The notes under the pieces are model-generated. The model was not told the origin of the DNA. It ran no database searches and saw only the letters and a list, made by a program, of their open reading frames with translations. From positions 1 through 64,000 of the forward strand of contig SVNC01000003.1 of the NCBI GenBank assembly GCA_015067025.1: 64,000 nucleotides of DNA, in the 5' to 3' direction. Shown one piece after another: positions 21,210 to 29,989 of the stretch. Position 1 is the first letter of the stretch, and the number at the start of each line of letters is the position of its first letter. The translations under genes were made by a program, and so were the position numbers. The stretch is from Oscillospiraceae bacterium (lineage in GTDB: Bacteria > Bacillota > Clostridia > Oscillospirales > Ruminococcaceae).

Positions 21210-24200
21210 TTACGCCTGGGGCTTGTAGTATTCTACAAGACCTACGAGGTCTTCGTAACGCTTCTTGGAGTTAGCAACAGCCTTATCAAAGAGTGCGTTA
21301 GCTCTGTCAGGGTTAGCACGCATGAGGGAGTTGTAACGAACTTCTCTCATCATGAATTCCTTGTAATCGCCTGTAGGAGCCTTGCTGTCGAGTGTGAAGG
21401 GGTTTGTTCCTTCGGGAGCAGCAGGGTTGAATCTGAATAAGTGCCAGTAACCAGCCTGTACAGCTTCCTTTTCTACCTTCTGAGCGATTGTAAGACCACC
21501 CTTGATACCGTGGTTGATACAAGGAGCATAAGCAATGATCAGTGAAGGACCGTCATATGCTTCAGCTTCAGCGATAGCCTTTAAGCACTGGTTCATATCA
21601 GCACCCATAGCGATCTGAGCTACGTATACGTAACCATACTTCATAGCGATACCGGAAAGATCCTTCTTCTTAACGTCCTTACCACCTGCAGCGAACTGAG
21701 CAACCGCACCTACGTTTGTAGCCTTGGAAGCCTGACCACCTGTGTTGGAGTAAACTTCTGTATCAAATACGAAGATGTTTACGTTCTTGCCGGAAGCGAG
21801 AACGTGGTCAACACCGCCGTAACCGATATCGTAAGCCCAACCGTCGCCACCGAAGATCCAGTTGGATTTCTTAGCGAGGAAGTCTTTAGCCTTGAGAACT
21901 GCCTTCTTTTCAGCACAATCACAATCGCAAGCTTCGAGCGCGGCAACTAATTCCTTAGTAGCGGCAGCGTTAGCCTTGCCATCGTTTGCTGTTTCAAAGT
22001 AAGCGTCGATCTTAGCCTTAACGTCAGCGTTTTCTGTCTTTTCAGCAATAGCCTTGAGCTGACCCTGAGCTCTTTCTCTTAATGTATCCTGAGCGATGAA
22101 CATACCGAGACCGTATTCAGCGTTATCCTCAAAGAGTGAGTTACCCCAAGCAGGACCCTTACCTTCCTTATTAACTGTATAAGGAGTTGAAGGAGCAGAA
22201 CCACCCCAGATTGAAGAACAACCTGTAGCGTTTGCGATGTACATTCTGTCACCGAAGAGCTGTGTGATGAGCTTAGCGTAAGGTGTTTCACCACAACCTG
22301 CACAAGCACCTGAGAATTCGAGGAGGGGCTGCTTGAACTGTGAGCCCTTAACTGTTGTTTCCTTGAACTTTTCAGCAACTTCAGGCTTTTCAGGAATTGT
22401 CATAGCGTAGTCGAACATAGCCTGTTCAGCCATCTGAGAATCAAGAGACTTCATTTCGAGAGCCTTTGTCTTGGAAGGACAAACCTGTGCACATACGCCG
22501 CAACCTGTACAGTCAAGTACAGATGTAACCATAGCAAACTTCATGCCGGGAAGACCCATAGCATCCTTCATCTTTGCACCAGCAGGAGCCTTAGCAGCTT
22601 CTTCTTCGGAAAGGATGATAGGACGGATTACTGCGTGAGGACATACGAATGAGCACTGGTTACACTGGATGCAGTTTTCAGGAATCCACTCGGGAACGTC
22701 TACTGCGATACCACGCTTTTCGTAAGCTGCTGAACCCTGAGGGAATGTACCGTCAGCCATATCTACGAATGTAGAAACGGGGAGACTGTCACCTCTCTGA
22801 GCGTTTACGGGGATAAGGATGTTGTTAACGAAGTCAACGAGATCCTTTCTGTCACCTGTTGCAACTGCTACAGGAAGTGTACCCTCAGCATCTGCCCAAG
22901 CAGCAGGAACGTCAACCTTAATTACTTCACCTGCACCTCTTTCGATAGCAGCGTAGTTCATATTAACAATTTCTTCGCCCTTCTTAGCGAATGACTTGTA
23001 TGCAGCCTTCTTCATGTAGTCGATAGCTTCATCAGCAGGGATGATGTTAGCGATTGAGAAGAATGCAGACTGTAATACTGTATTTGTCTTGTTGCCAAGA
23101 CCGATTTCCTTAGCAACCTTGATAGCGTTGATGATGTAGAAGTTGATATTGTTCTTAGCGATGTAAGCCTTAACGGGTGCAGGGAGCTTTTCATCGAGCT
23201 CTTCTACTGACCACTGGCAGTTAAGTAAGAATGAACCACCGGGGATAACATCCTGAACCATATCATACTTATCAATGTATGAGGGGTTGTGGCAAGCTAC
23301 AAAGTTAGCCTTGTTTACGAAATAAGTTGACTTGATGGGTGACTTACCGAAACGAAGGTGAGAAATTGTAACACCACCGGACTTCTTTGAGTCGTATGCG
23401 AAGTATGCCTGAGCATACATATCTGTGTGGTCACCGATGATCTTGATGGAGTTCTTGTTAGCACCAACAGTACCGTCTGAACCGAGACCCCAGAACTTGC
23501 AGCAAGTTGTACCTTCGGGAGTTGTGTTGGGGTTTTCACCGATAGGAAGTGAAAGACCTGTAACGTCGTCTTCGATACCGATTGTAAACTTAGCCTTTGT
23601 TGTGTTGTTGTATACAGCGATGATCTGTGCAGGGTTGCAGTCCTTAGAGCCAAGACCGTAGCGACCTGTGAATACGGGAACGTTCTGGAACTTGTCAGCC
23701 TGCTTTAATGCTGCTACTACATCGAGGTACAAAGGTTCGCCGAGTGCACCGGGTTCCTTTGTTCTGTCAAGAACAGTGATCTGCTTAACTGTAGAAGGAA
23801 TAGCGTCTACGAATGCATTTACAGCAAAAGGTCTGTAAAGTCTAACCTTAACGAGACCAACCTTCTTGCCCTGTGCGAGCATGTAGTCGATTGTTTCTTC
23901 GATTGTATCGCAAGCGGAGCCCATAGCTACGATTACGTGTTCTGCATCAGCAGCACCGTAGTAGTTGAACAGCTTGTAATCTGTACCGATTTCAGCATTA
24001 ACCTTGTCCATATACTTCTGTACGATCTCAGGGCAAGCATCATAGTACTTGTTGCTTGCTTCCTTAGCCTGGAAGAAGATGTCAGGGTTCTGAGCTGTAC
24101 CGTGAAGAACAGGGTGCTCAGGGTTTAATGCTCTGTTGCGGAATGCGTCGATAGCATCGTGATCAACCATCTTATCGAGTGTATCATAATCCCAAACCTC

Positions 24201-24749
24201 GATCTTCTGGATTTCGTGAGATGTTCTGAAACCGTCGAAGAAGTGAAGGAAAGGAACTCTTGCTTCAAATGTAGCGAGGTGAGCTACAGCACCGAGGTCC
24301 ATAACTTCCTGGGGGTTTGTTGAGCACATCATAGCGTAGCCTGTCTGACGGCAAGCGTAAACGTCGCTGTGATCGCCGAAGATTGAAAGTGCGTGTGTTG
24401 CAAGAGCACGAGCAGAAACGTGAATTACGCTGGGTAATAATTCGCCTGCGATCTTGTACATATTAGGGATCATCAGGAGTAAGCCCTGTGATGCTGTGTA
24501 AGTTGTTGTGCAAGCACCTGCTGAAAGTGAGCCGTGAACTGCACCAGCAGCACCTGCTTCTGACTGCATTTCTACAACCTTAACTTCCTGTCCGAAAATG
24601 TTCTTTCTTCCGGCAGTTGCCCAAGAATCTGTTACTTCAGCCATAACTGAAGAGGGTGTAATGGGGTAAATCGCAGCAACGTCAGTAAACGCATAGGATA
24701 CGTGACCGGCAGCGTTGTTACCATCCATAGTAAGTTTTTGTCTTCCCAT
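21210..24749 (-). CDS. nifJ: Pyruvate:ferredoxin (flavodoxin) oxidoreductase
   Basis: ~1179 aa; IYPITPSSVMAE, two 4Fe-4S motifs (CIQCNQCSFVCPH, CTGCGVCAQVCPS), TPP domain GDGWAYDIGYGGVDH; start at MGRQKLTMDG with AAAGGAGG RBS. Confidence 0.97.
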   Translation of the reverse strand: MGRQKLTMDGNNAAGHVSYAFTDVAAIYPITPSSVMAEVTDSWATAGRKNIFGQEVKVVEMQSEAGAAGAVHGSLSAGACTTTYTASQGLLLMIPNMYKIAGELLPSVIHVSARALATHALSIFGDHSDVYACRQTGYAMMCSTNPQEVMDLGAVAHLATFEARVPFLHFFDGFRTSHEIQKIEVWDYDTLDKMVDHDAIDAFRNRALNPEHPVLHGTAQNPDIFFQAKEASNKYYDACPEIVQKYMDKVNAEIGTDYKLFNYYGAADAEHVIVAMGSACDTIEETIDYMLAQGKKVGLVKVRLYRPFAVNAFVDAIPSTVKQITVLDRTKEPGALGEPLYLDVVAALKQADKFQNVPVFTGRYGLGSKDCNPAQIIAVYNNTTKAKFTIGIEDDVTGLSLPIGENPNTTPEGTTCCKFWGLGSDGTVGANKNSIKIIGDHTDMYAQAYFAYDSKKSGGVTISHLRFGKSPIKSTYFVNKANFVACHNPSYIDKYDMVQDVIPGGSFLLNCQWSVEELDEKLPAPVKAYIAKNNINFYIINAIKVAKEIGLGNKTNTVLQSAFFSIANIIPADEAIDYMKKAAYKSFAKKGEEIVNMNYAAIERGAGEVIKVDVPAAWADAEGTLPVAVATGDRKDLVDFVNNILIPVNAQRGDSLPVSTFVDMADGTFPQGSAAYEKRGIAVDVPEWIPENCIQCNQCSFVCPHAVIRPIILSEEEAAKAPAGAKMKDAMGLPGMKFAMVTSVLDCTGCGVCAQVCPSKTKALEMKSLDSQMAEQAMFDYAMTIPEKPEVAEKFKETTVKGSQFKQPLLEFSGACAGCGETPYAKLITQLFGDRMYIANATGCSSIWGGSAPSTPYTVNKEGKGPAWGNSLFEDNAEYGLGMFIAQDTLRERAQGQLKAIAEKTENADVKAKIDAYFETANDGKANAAATKELVAALEACDCDCAEKKAVLKAKDFLAKKSNWIFGGDGWAYDIGYGGVDHVLASGKNVNIFVFDTEVYSNTGGQASKATNVGAVAQFAAGGKDVKKKDLSGIAMKYGYVYVAQIAMGADMNQCLKAIAEAEAYDGPSLIIAYAPCINHGIKGGLTIAQKVEKEAVQAGYWHLFRFNPAAPEGTNPFTLDSKAPTGDYKEFMMREVRYNSLMRANPDRANALFDKAVANSKKRYEDLVGLVEYYKPQA

Positions 24750-24960
24750 TGGAATCGTCCTCCTTTGTATTTGCATGGGGATATTTTTTGTCCCACGCCT
24801 TCAACATAGTATTATATCACACCTTTAAGAAAATGTAAATATCAAAATCGGCTTTTTTTATTAATTTTTTAACAATCTCCGTGATTTTGCAAATAAAAAT
24901 TTTTCTTAGAAGGGATATTATGTAAATTTTTAAAAAGAAATTTTATTTTATCTTTTTCTC

Positions 24961-24989
24961 TTGCTTTTTTCTTTATTTTGTACTATACT
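24961..24989 (+). promoter_or_regulatory. Promoter TTGCTT-17-TATACT for DUF1846 gene
   Basis: Overlaps the 5' end of the ORF-track call, supporting a downstream start at 25072. Confidence 0.6.
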
Positions 24990-25071
24990 TAGAAGTGTGT
25001 TTTGGTATACAGAAATTAAAGTGCAGACTCACATTTCAAAGCAAGACGCACAAGAAGGGACGGTAATATAT

Positions 25072-26550
25072 ATGAACGGCAGGAAAATCGGATTTGACAA
25101 CGATAAATATCTGAAAATGCAGTCCGAACACATAAGAGAGCGTATCTCCCAGTTCGGCGACAAGCTGTATCTTGAATTCGGCGGAAAGCTTTTTGACGAC
25201 TTTCACGCTTCTCGTGTTCTCCCCGGCTTTAAGCCCGACAGTAAGTTGCAGATGCTTTTACAGTTAAAGGATGAAGCTGAAGTAGTTATAGTCATAAATT
25301 CAGCCGATATCGAGAAGAATAAGGTGAGAGGTGACCTCGGTATAACTTATGATGCAGAGGTAATAAGACTGCTGAGCATATTCAGAAAGATCGGTCTGTT
25401 TGTCGGAAGTGTCGTTCTTACCCAGTATGAGGGACAGACAAGCGCAAACGTGTTCCAGCAAAGACTTGAAGCACAGGGCGTAAAGGTTTATCATCATTAT
25501 CACATCAAGGGCTACCCTTCTGACCTTGAATATATAATGAGTGATGAAGGCTTCGGCAAGAACGATTATATAGAAACCTCCCACAGACTTGTAATCATCA
25601 CCGCACCCGGACCCGGCAGCGGAAAGATGGCAACCTGTTTATCCCAGCTCTATCACGAGCATAAGAACAATATAAATTCAGGCTACGCAAAATTCGAGAC
25701 CTTCCCTATCTGGAATATGCCGCTTAGCCATCCTGTAAATCTAGCTTACGAAGCGGCAACTTCTGATTTAAACGACGTCAATATGATAGACCCCTATCAT
25801 CTTGAAGCCTACGGCGAAACTACCGTAAATTACAACAGAGACGTTGAGATATTCCCCGTTTTAAATGCAATGTTTGAACGCATTTCAGGAGTATCGCCCT
25901 ACAAATCACCCACCGATATGGGCGTAAATATGGTAGGCAACTGCATTGTTGATGATGAAGTGGTATGCGAAGCCTCCCGTCAGGAGATCGTCAGAAGATA
26001 TTATACCGCATTATGCAACAACCGTTTAGGCACTGTTGCCGATGACGAAGTCTACGGACTGGAGCTTTTAATGAAGAAAGCGAAAGTAACAAAGGACGAC
26101 AGAAAGGTGATAGCCGCCGCACTTCAGAAGGAAGAACAGACCGGCTATCCTGCCGCAGCTATGGAATTACCTGACGGCACTATTATAACCGGCAAGACGT
26201 CAAATCTTCTCGGTGCATCCTCTGCTCTGCTCCTTAACGCACTAAAATATTTTGCAGGAATTGACGATGCGGCATTGCTTATGTCACCGCAGATAATTGA
26301 GCCTATACAAAATCTCAAGGTTCACCATTTAGGTAATATGAACCCACGACTGCATACCGACGAATCGCTTATTGCACTTTCAATATGTGCAAATACCAGC
26401 GAGCAGGCTAAAAAGGCTATAGAGCAGATAGACAAGCTCCGTGGCTGCGAGGTACACTCCACCGTTATGCTGTCATCCATCGATGAAAGAACCTTTAAAA
26501 GACTTGGTATAAACCTCACCTGCGAGCCTAAATATCAGACGAATATGTAA
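25072..26550 (+). CDS. DUF1846 domain protein
   Basis: MNGRKIGFDNDKYLKMQSEHIRERISQFGDKLYLEFGGKLFDDFHASRVLPGF; family highly characteristic. Confidence 0.92.
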   Translation: MNGRKIGFDNDKYLKMQSEHIRERISQFGDKLYLEFGGKLFDDFHASRVLPGFKPDSKLQMLLQLKDEAEVVIVINSADIEKNKVRGDLGITYDAEVIRLLSIFRKIGLFVGSVVLTQYEGQTSANVFQQRLEAQGVKVYHHYHIKGYPSDLEYIMSDEGFGKNDYIETSHRLVIITAPGPGSGKMATCLSQLYHEHKNNINSGYAKFETFPIWNMPLSHPVNLAYEAATSDLNDVNMIDPYHLEAYGETTVNYNRDVEIFPVLNAMFERISGVSPYKSPTDMGVNMVGNCIVDDEVVCEASRQEIVRRYYTALCNNRLGTVADDEVYGLELLMKKAKVTKDDRKVIAAALQKEEQTGYPAAAMELPDGTIITGKTSNLLGASSALLLNALKYFAGIDDAALLMSPQIIEPIQNLKVHHLGNMNPRLHTDESLIALSICANTSEQAKKAIEQIDKLRGCEVHSTVMLSSIDERTFKRLGINLTCEPKYQTNM

Positions 26551-26555
26551 AATAG

Positions 26556-26588
26556 ATCCTGAAAAGAACTGAAATTTCTTTTCAGGAT
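26556..26588 (+). terminator. Intrinsic terminator
   Basis: ATCCTGAAAAGAA/TTCTTTTCAGGAT followed by TTTTT. Confidence 0.85.
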
Positions 26589-26605
26589 TTTTCATTTTAT
26601 AAAAA

Positions 26606-26630
26606 TCAGGCGACCAAAAAGGTCGCCTGA
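26606..26630 (-). terminator. Intrinsic terminator of 26642-27148 gene
   Basis: TCAGGCGACC-TTTTT-GGTCGCCTGA (minus strand). Confidence 0.8.
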
Positions 26631-26641
26631 AACTTTATTTA

Positions 26642-27148
26642 TTATTCTTCCGATGAAGATTGCGACGATGAAGTCATCGCATCAACCATTTCTGCCGCCT
26701 GATTTGCAACGCCTTCGGTAACCAGTTCCTGAACGTCCTGCTCTTCTTCATCCTCAAATTCTTTCTTGTACTTTTTCGGATCATCGTTATCGGTACGTTT
26801 CATCATTTCCGCCTGCTTGTAAAGATCAGGCATAGCTTCTGCTAATTTTTTCTTATCGGAAAGCGGAACGTAATCACCGTTCATTATACGCATTGCGATT
26901 TTCAGGAGCTTGCCGTAATCTCTCATCATAGCACCCTGAGTGCTACCATTTTTCTCGTTCTCACGTTGGTTTTGCAGCTCCATTTTGGCGTATTCAAGAT
27001 CGGCACGGCGTTTTTCCTGTAGCTTCTGTAATGGGGAGGTCTTTTCTTCCTGCTGTATCTTTTCTTCTTCTGGAATTTCAGCAGGCTTTCCTTCCATCTT
27101 CAGTCCGTTAAAGCTTGCACTTGAAAATGACACGTTATTAATAGTCAT
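26642..27148 (-). CDS. Hypothetical acidic/coiled-coil protein
   Basis: 168 aa charged protein, good RBS and terminator; no family recognised. Confidence 0.65.
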   Translation of the reverse strand: MTINNVSFSSASFNGLKMEGKPAEIPEEEKIQQEEKTSPLQKLQEKRRADLEYAKMELQNQRENEKNGSTQGAMMRDYGKLLKIAMRIMNGDYVPLSDKKKLAEAMPDLYKQAEMMKRTDNDDPKKYKKEFEDEEEQDVQELVTEGVANQAAEMVDAMTSSSQSSSEE

Positions 27149-27181
27149 AGAATAACCTCCTTTACAGATTTTTAACGTAAA

Positions 27182-28450
27182 TTACTTTGAGAAATTATAC
27201 TTTTCAGTAAAATCAAAGGTTGCAAAATAATCCTCAGGTGTTTCTGCTCTTCTTATCAGCTTATATGAACCATCGGGCTTTAACATAACCTCTGCTGAAC
27301 GGAGCTTACCGTTATAGTTATAACCCATTGAGAAGCCGTGAGCACCCGTATCGTGGATATAGATGATATCACCCATTTCAATTTCAGGTAACATTCTGTC
27401 AATTGCAAACTTATCGCAGTTTTCGCAAAGACCGCCTGTTACGTCGTACATATGGTCACAGGGAGCGTTTTCTTTGCCCATTACGGTAATGTGGTGGTAT
27501 GAACCGTAAACTGCGGGTCTCATAAGGTTTGCCGCACAAGCGTCAAGACCGATATATTCCTTGTGGATGTGCTTTTCTCTGATCGCTGTTGCAACGAGAG
27601 CACCATAAGGAGCAAGCATAAATCTGCCGAGCTCTGTATAGATTGCCACATCGCCAAGACCGGCAGGAACTAAGATCTCTTCATATGCTTTTCTTACGCC
27701 TTCACCGATAGCTAAGATGTCGTTAGCTTCCTGATCGGGCTTGTAGGGGATACCAACGCCGCCTGAAAGGTTGATAAAGCTGAGTTCAACGCCTGTCTTT
27801 TCCTTTATTTCAACGGCTGTTCTGAACATAATACCTGCAAGTACGGGATAGTACTCATTTGTAAGAGTGTTGCTGGCAAGGAATGCGTGCATACCAAAAC
27901 GCTTTGCACCCTTTTCCTTAAGAACACGGTAGCCCTCGATGATCTGCTCGTGAGTGAAGCCGTACTTTGCATCCTTAGGGGTATCCATTACGTTGCCCTT
28001 TTCGCTGGTCTTGAATTCTCCGCCGGGATTGTAACGGCAGGAAATAGTTTCGGGGATACCTGTCAGCTTTTCAAGAATATCAATGTGTGTAAAGTCGTCA
28101 AGGTTTATAATAGCCCCTAACTTATATGCAAGCTCAAAGTCGCAGTCGGGTGTTGCATTGGAGCTGAACATAATGTCGTGCTGCTTTGCACCTACTCTGT
28201 CAGATAACATAAGCTCTGTGTAGGATGAGCAGTCAAAGCCGCAGCCCTCTTCCTGTAACACTTCCATAATGAAGGGGTTGGGGGTAGCCTTTACTGCAAA
28301 ATATTCTCTGAAGCCCTTGTTCCAGGAGAACGCCTGCTTTAACTTCTTTGCATTTTCTCTTATTCCCTTTTCATCGTAAATATGAAAAGGGGTGGGGATA
28401 TCGCTGATGATCTCTTCTAATTTTTCCTTTGATACAAATGGTGTTTTCAT
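27182..28450 (-). CDS. lysA: Diaminopimelate decarboxylase (LysA-like)
   Basis: EYFAVKATPNP (PLP Lys), INLSGGVGIPY, ELGRFMLAPYG, DVTGGLCENCDKF. Confidence 0.9.
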   Translation of the reverse strand: MKTPFVSKEKLEEIISDIPTPFHIYDEKGIRENAKKLKQAFSWNKGFREYFAVKATPNPFIMEVLQEEGCGFDCSSYTELMLSDRVGAKQHDIMFSSNATPDCDFELAYKLGAIINLDDFTHIDILEKLTGIPETISCRYNPGGEFKTSEKGNVMDTPKDAKYGFTHEQIIEGYRVLKEKGAKRFGMHAFLASNTLTNEYYPVLAGIMFRTAVEIKEKTGVELSFINLSGGVGIPYKPDQEANDILAIGEGVRKAYEEILVPAGLGDVAIYTELGRFMLAPYGALVATAIREKHIHKEYIGLDACAANLMRPAVYGSYHHITVMGKENAPCDHMYDVTGGLCENCDKFAIDRMLPEIEMGDIIYIHDTGAHGFSMGYNYNGKLRSAEVMLKPDGSYKLIRRAETPEDYFATFDFTEKYNFSK

Positions 28451-28535
28451 AATATTTCTGTCCTTTCTTTTTCGGTTAGTCTTGACTAACTAATTATATA
28501 GTACTACACTTTTACGTATTTGTCAATAGGGATTT

Positions 28536-29345
28536 TTAAACTCCCATATATTTTTCAAGGAATTTAACCGACATATTTATCCACTGTTTGCAATTGTCGC
28601 GGTAGAAATAGTCGTTCCAGCCTGTGACCTTATCGCAGGTGGAAAGTCCGTGAGGGCCTTCGTCAAACATATGAAGCTCACAAGGAACTTTATTTGATAC
28701 ACAAGCCTTAGCCATAACAAGACTATTCTGGGCGGGTACGCAGTCATCGTTTGCGGTGCACCATAAGAATACGGGCGGTGTCTTGGGTGTTACTCTGTTT
28801 TCAATAGAGAGTTTTGAAAGCTCGTCTCTTGTGGCATCTTCACCGAGAAGCACGTCAAAAGAACCCTTATGGGGATTTGTAACGCCGCTTATTACGGGAT
28901 AGCTGAGTATAGCCGCATTGGGTCTTATATCCTCGGGAGTGCAGGATAAGGGTTTATATACCGCAGGATCTCCCCACATTGTAGCCATACAAGCCGCAAG
29001 GTGGCCGCCTGCACTTGCTCCCCATACTGCTATTTTCTGAGGGTCGATGCCGAATTCTTCGCATCTTTGTCTCAGCTTAAGTACTGCATACGCCGCATTG
29101 TGAAGCGCTGAGGGGTAACGTGTGTTACAACTGTAATTAAGGATAAAGGCATTGTAGCCCTCGGCAAGATAACGCATTGCTACAGGCTCACCCTCTCTTG
29201 CGGAGCAGTATTCGTAACCGCCACCGGGGAAAATAAGGATAGCAGGTCTTTTTTCGCAGAACTGAAGACCTTCTACGTTATCCAGCATATAAGCCTTTAA
29301 GTAGACGGTTCTTTCTTCATTTAAATAGTAGGTTTTTATCACCAT
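28536..29345 (-). CDS. Alpha/beta hydrolase (esterase/lipase, BD-FAE-like)
   Basis: ILIFPGGGYEYCSAREGE, VWGASAGGHLAA (GxSxG), DEGPHGLS. Confidence 0.88.
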   Translation of the reverse strand: MVIKTYYLNEERTVYLKAYMLDNVEGLQFCEKRPAILIFPGGGYEYCSAREGEPVAMRYLAEGYNAFILNYSCNTRYPSALHNAAYAVLKLRQRCEEFGIDPQKIAVWGASAGGHLAACMATMWGDPAVYKPLSCTPEDIRPNAAILSYPVISGVTNPHKGSFDVLLGEDATRDELSKLSIENRVTPKTPPVFLWCTANDDCVPAQNSLVMAKACVSNKVPCELHMFDEGPHGLSTCDKVTGWNDYFYRDNCKQWINMSVKFLEKYMGV

Positions 29346-29395
29346 GATATATGATTCCTTTCCGTATGGAATTTTGATTATAGTTACCTATTATT

Positions 29396-29424
29396 ATTGT
29401 ACTACTTTTCTATACAAAAATCAA
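29396..29424 (-). promoter_or_regulatory. Promoter TTGATT-17-TACAAT for the alpha/beta hydrolase
   Basis: Minus strand hexamers; lies 20 bp from the left edge of the inverted-repeat element. Confidence 0.6.
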
Positions 29425-29648
29425 GCGGTAGAACATAATTAAGGTAAATTGTTGTTTATAGGGTTGCCGTAGGCATTGTAGCCCCCAACCCCCTTACCCC
29501 CTTCCCCCTTAGGGAAGGGGGATAAATGAGGGGCTACCGCCCCTTGTGACCCTTTGGGGCTACCGCCCCAAACCCCGTGCATATCAAGGCTTGTGGGTTG
29601 TTTGCAAAATGAAATTACAACAACATTGTAGCACCGCCGTTTACGAGG

Positions 29649-29724
29649 CTGCGACGCCCTTTAGGGCAATAAACCACCGTTTATATCGGCGTTTACGGGC
29701 AATTTACCACCTTGTTTTAATTAT
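29649..29724 (+). repeat. 76-bp direct repeat, copy 1
   Basis: CTGCGACGCCCTTTAGGGCAATAAACCACCGTTTATATCGGCGTTTACGGGCAATTTACCACCTTGTTTTAATTAT. Confidence 0.95.
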
Positions 29725-29913
29725 CACCTTAATGTAGGGGGTGCCCCCCCGGACGCCCGCCGCCGAAGGGAGCAGTCCGATAGGACTGCGTGACTTTATG
29801 AAAATGCAATTTTCATAAAGTTTAGGCTACCGCCCATGTAGCAGTCTGAAAGACTGCGACGGTCTTTAGACCAATGACCCCTTTTGGGGCTACCGCCCCA
29901 GCAGTCCAAGGGA

Positions 29914-29989
29914 CTGCGACGCCCTTTAGGGCAATAAACCACCGTTTATATCGGCGTTTACGGGCAATTTACCACCTTGTTTTAATTAT
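29914..29989 (+). repeat. 76-bp direct repeat, copy 2 (identical)
   Basis: Exact copy of 29649-29724. Confidence 0.95.

Noticed and set aside
28451-28535. Lysine riboswitch upstream of lysA
   Set aside because: The intergenic gap is too short for the ~170-nt aptamer and lacks its conserved motifs; only a small GTTAGTCTTGACTAAC palindrome is present.
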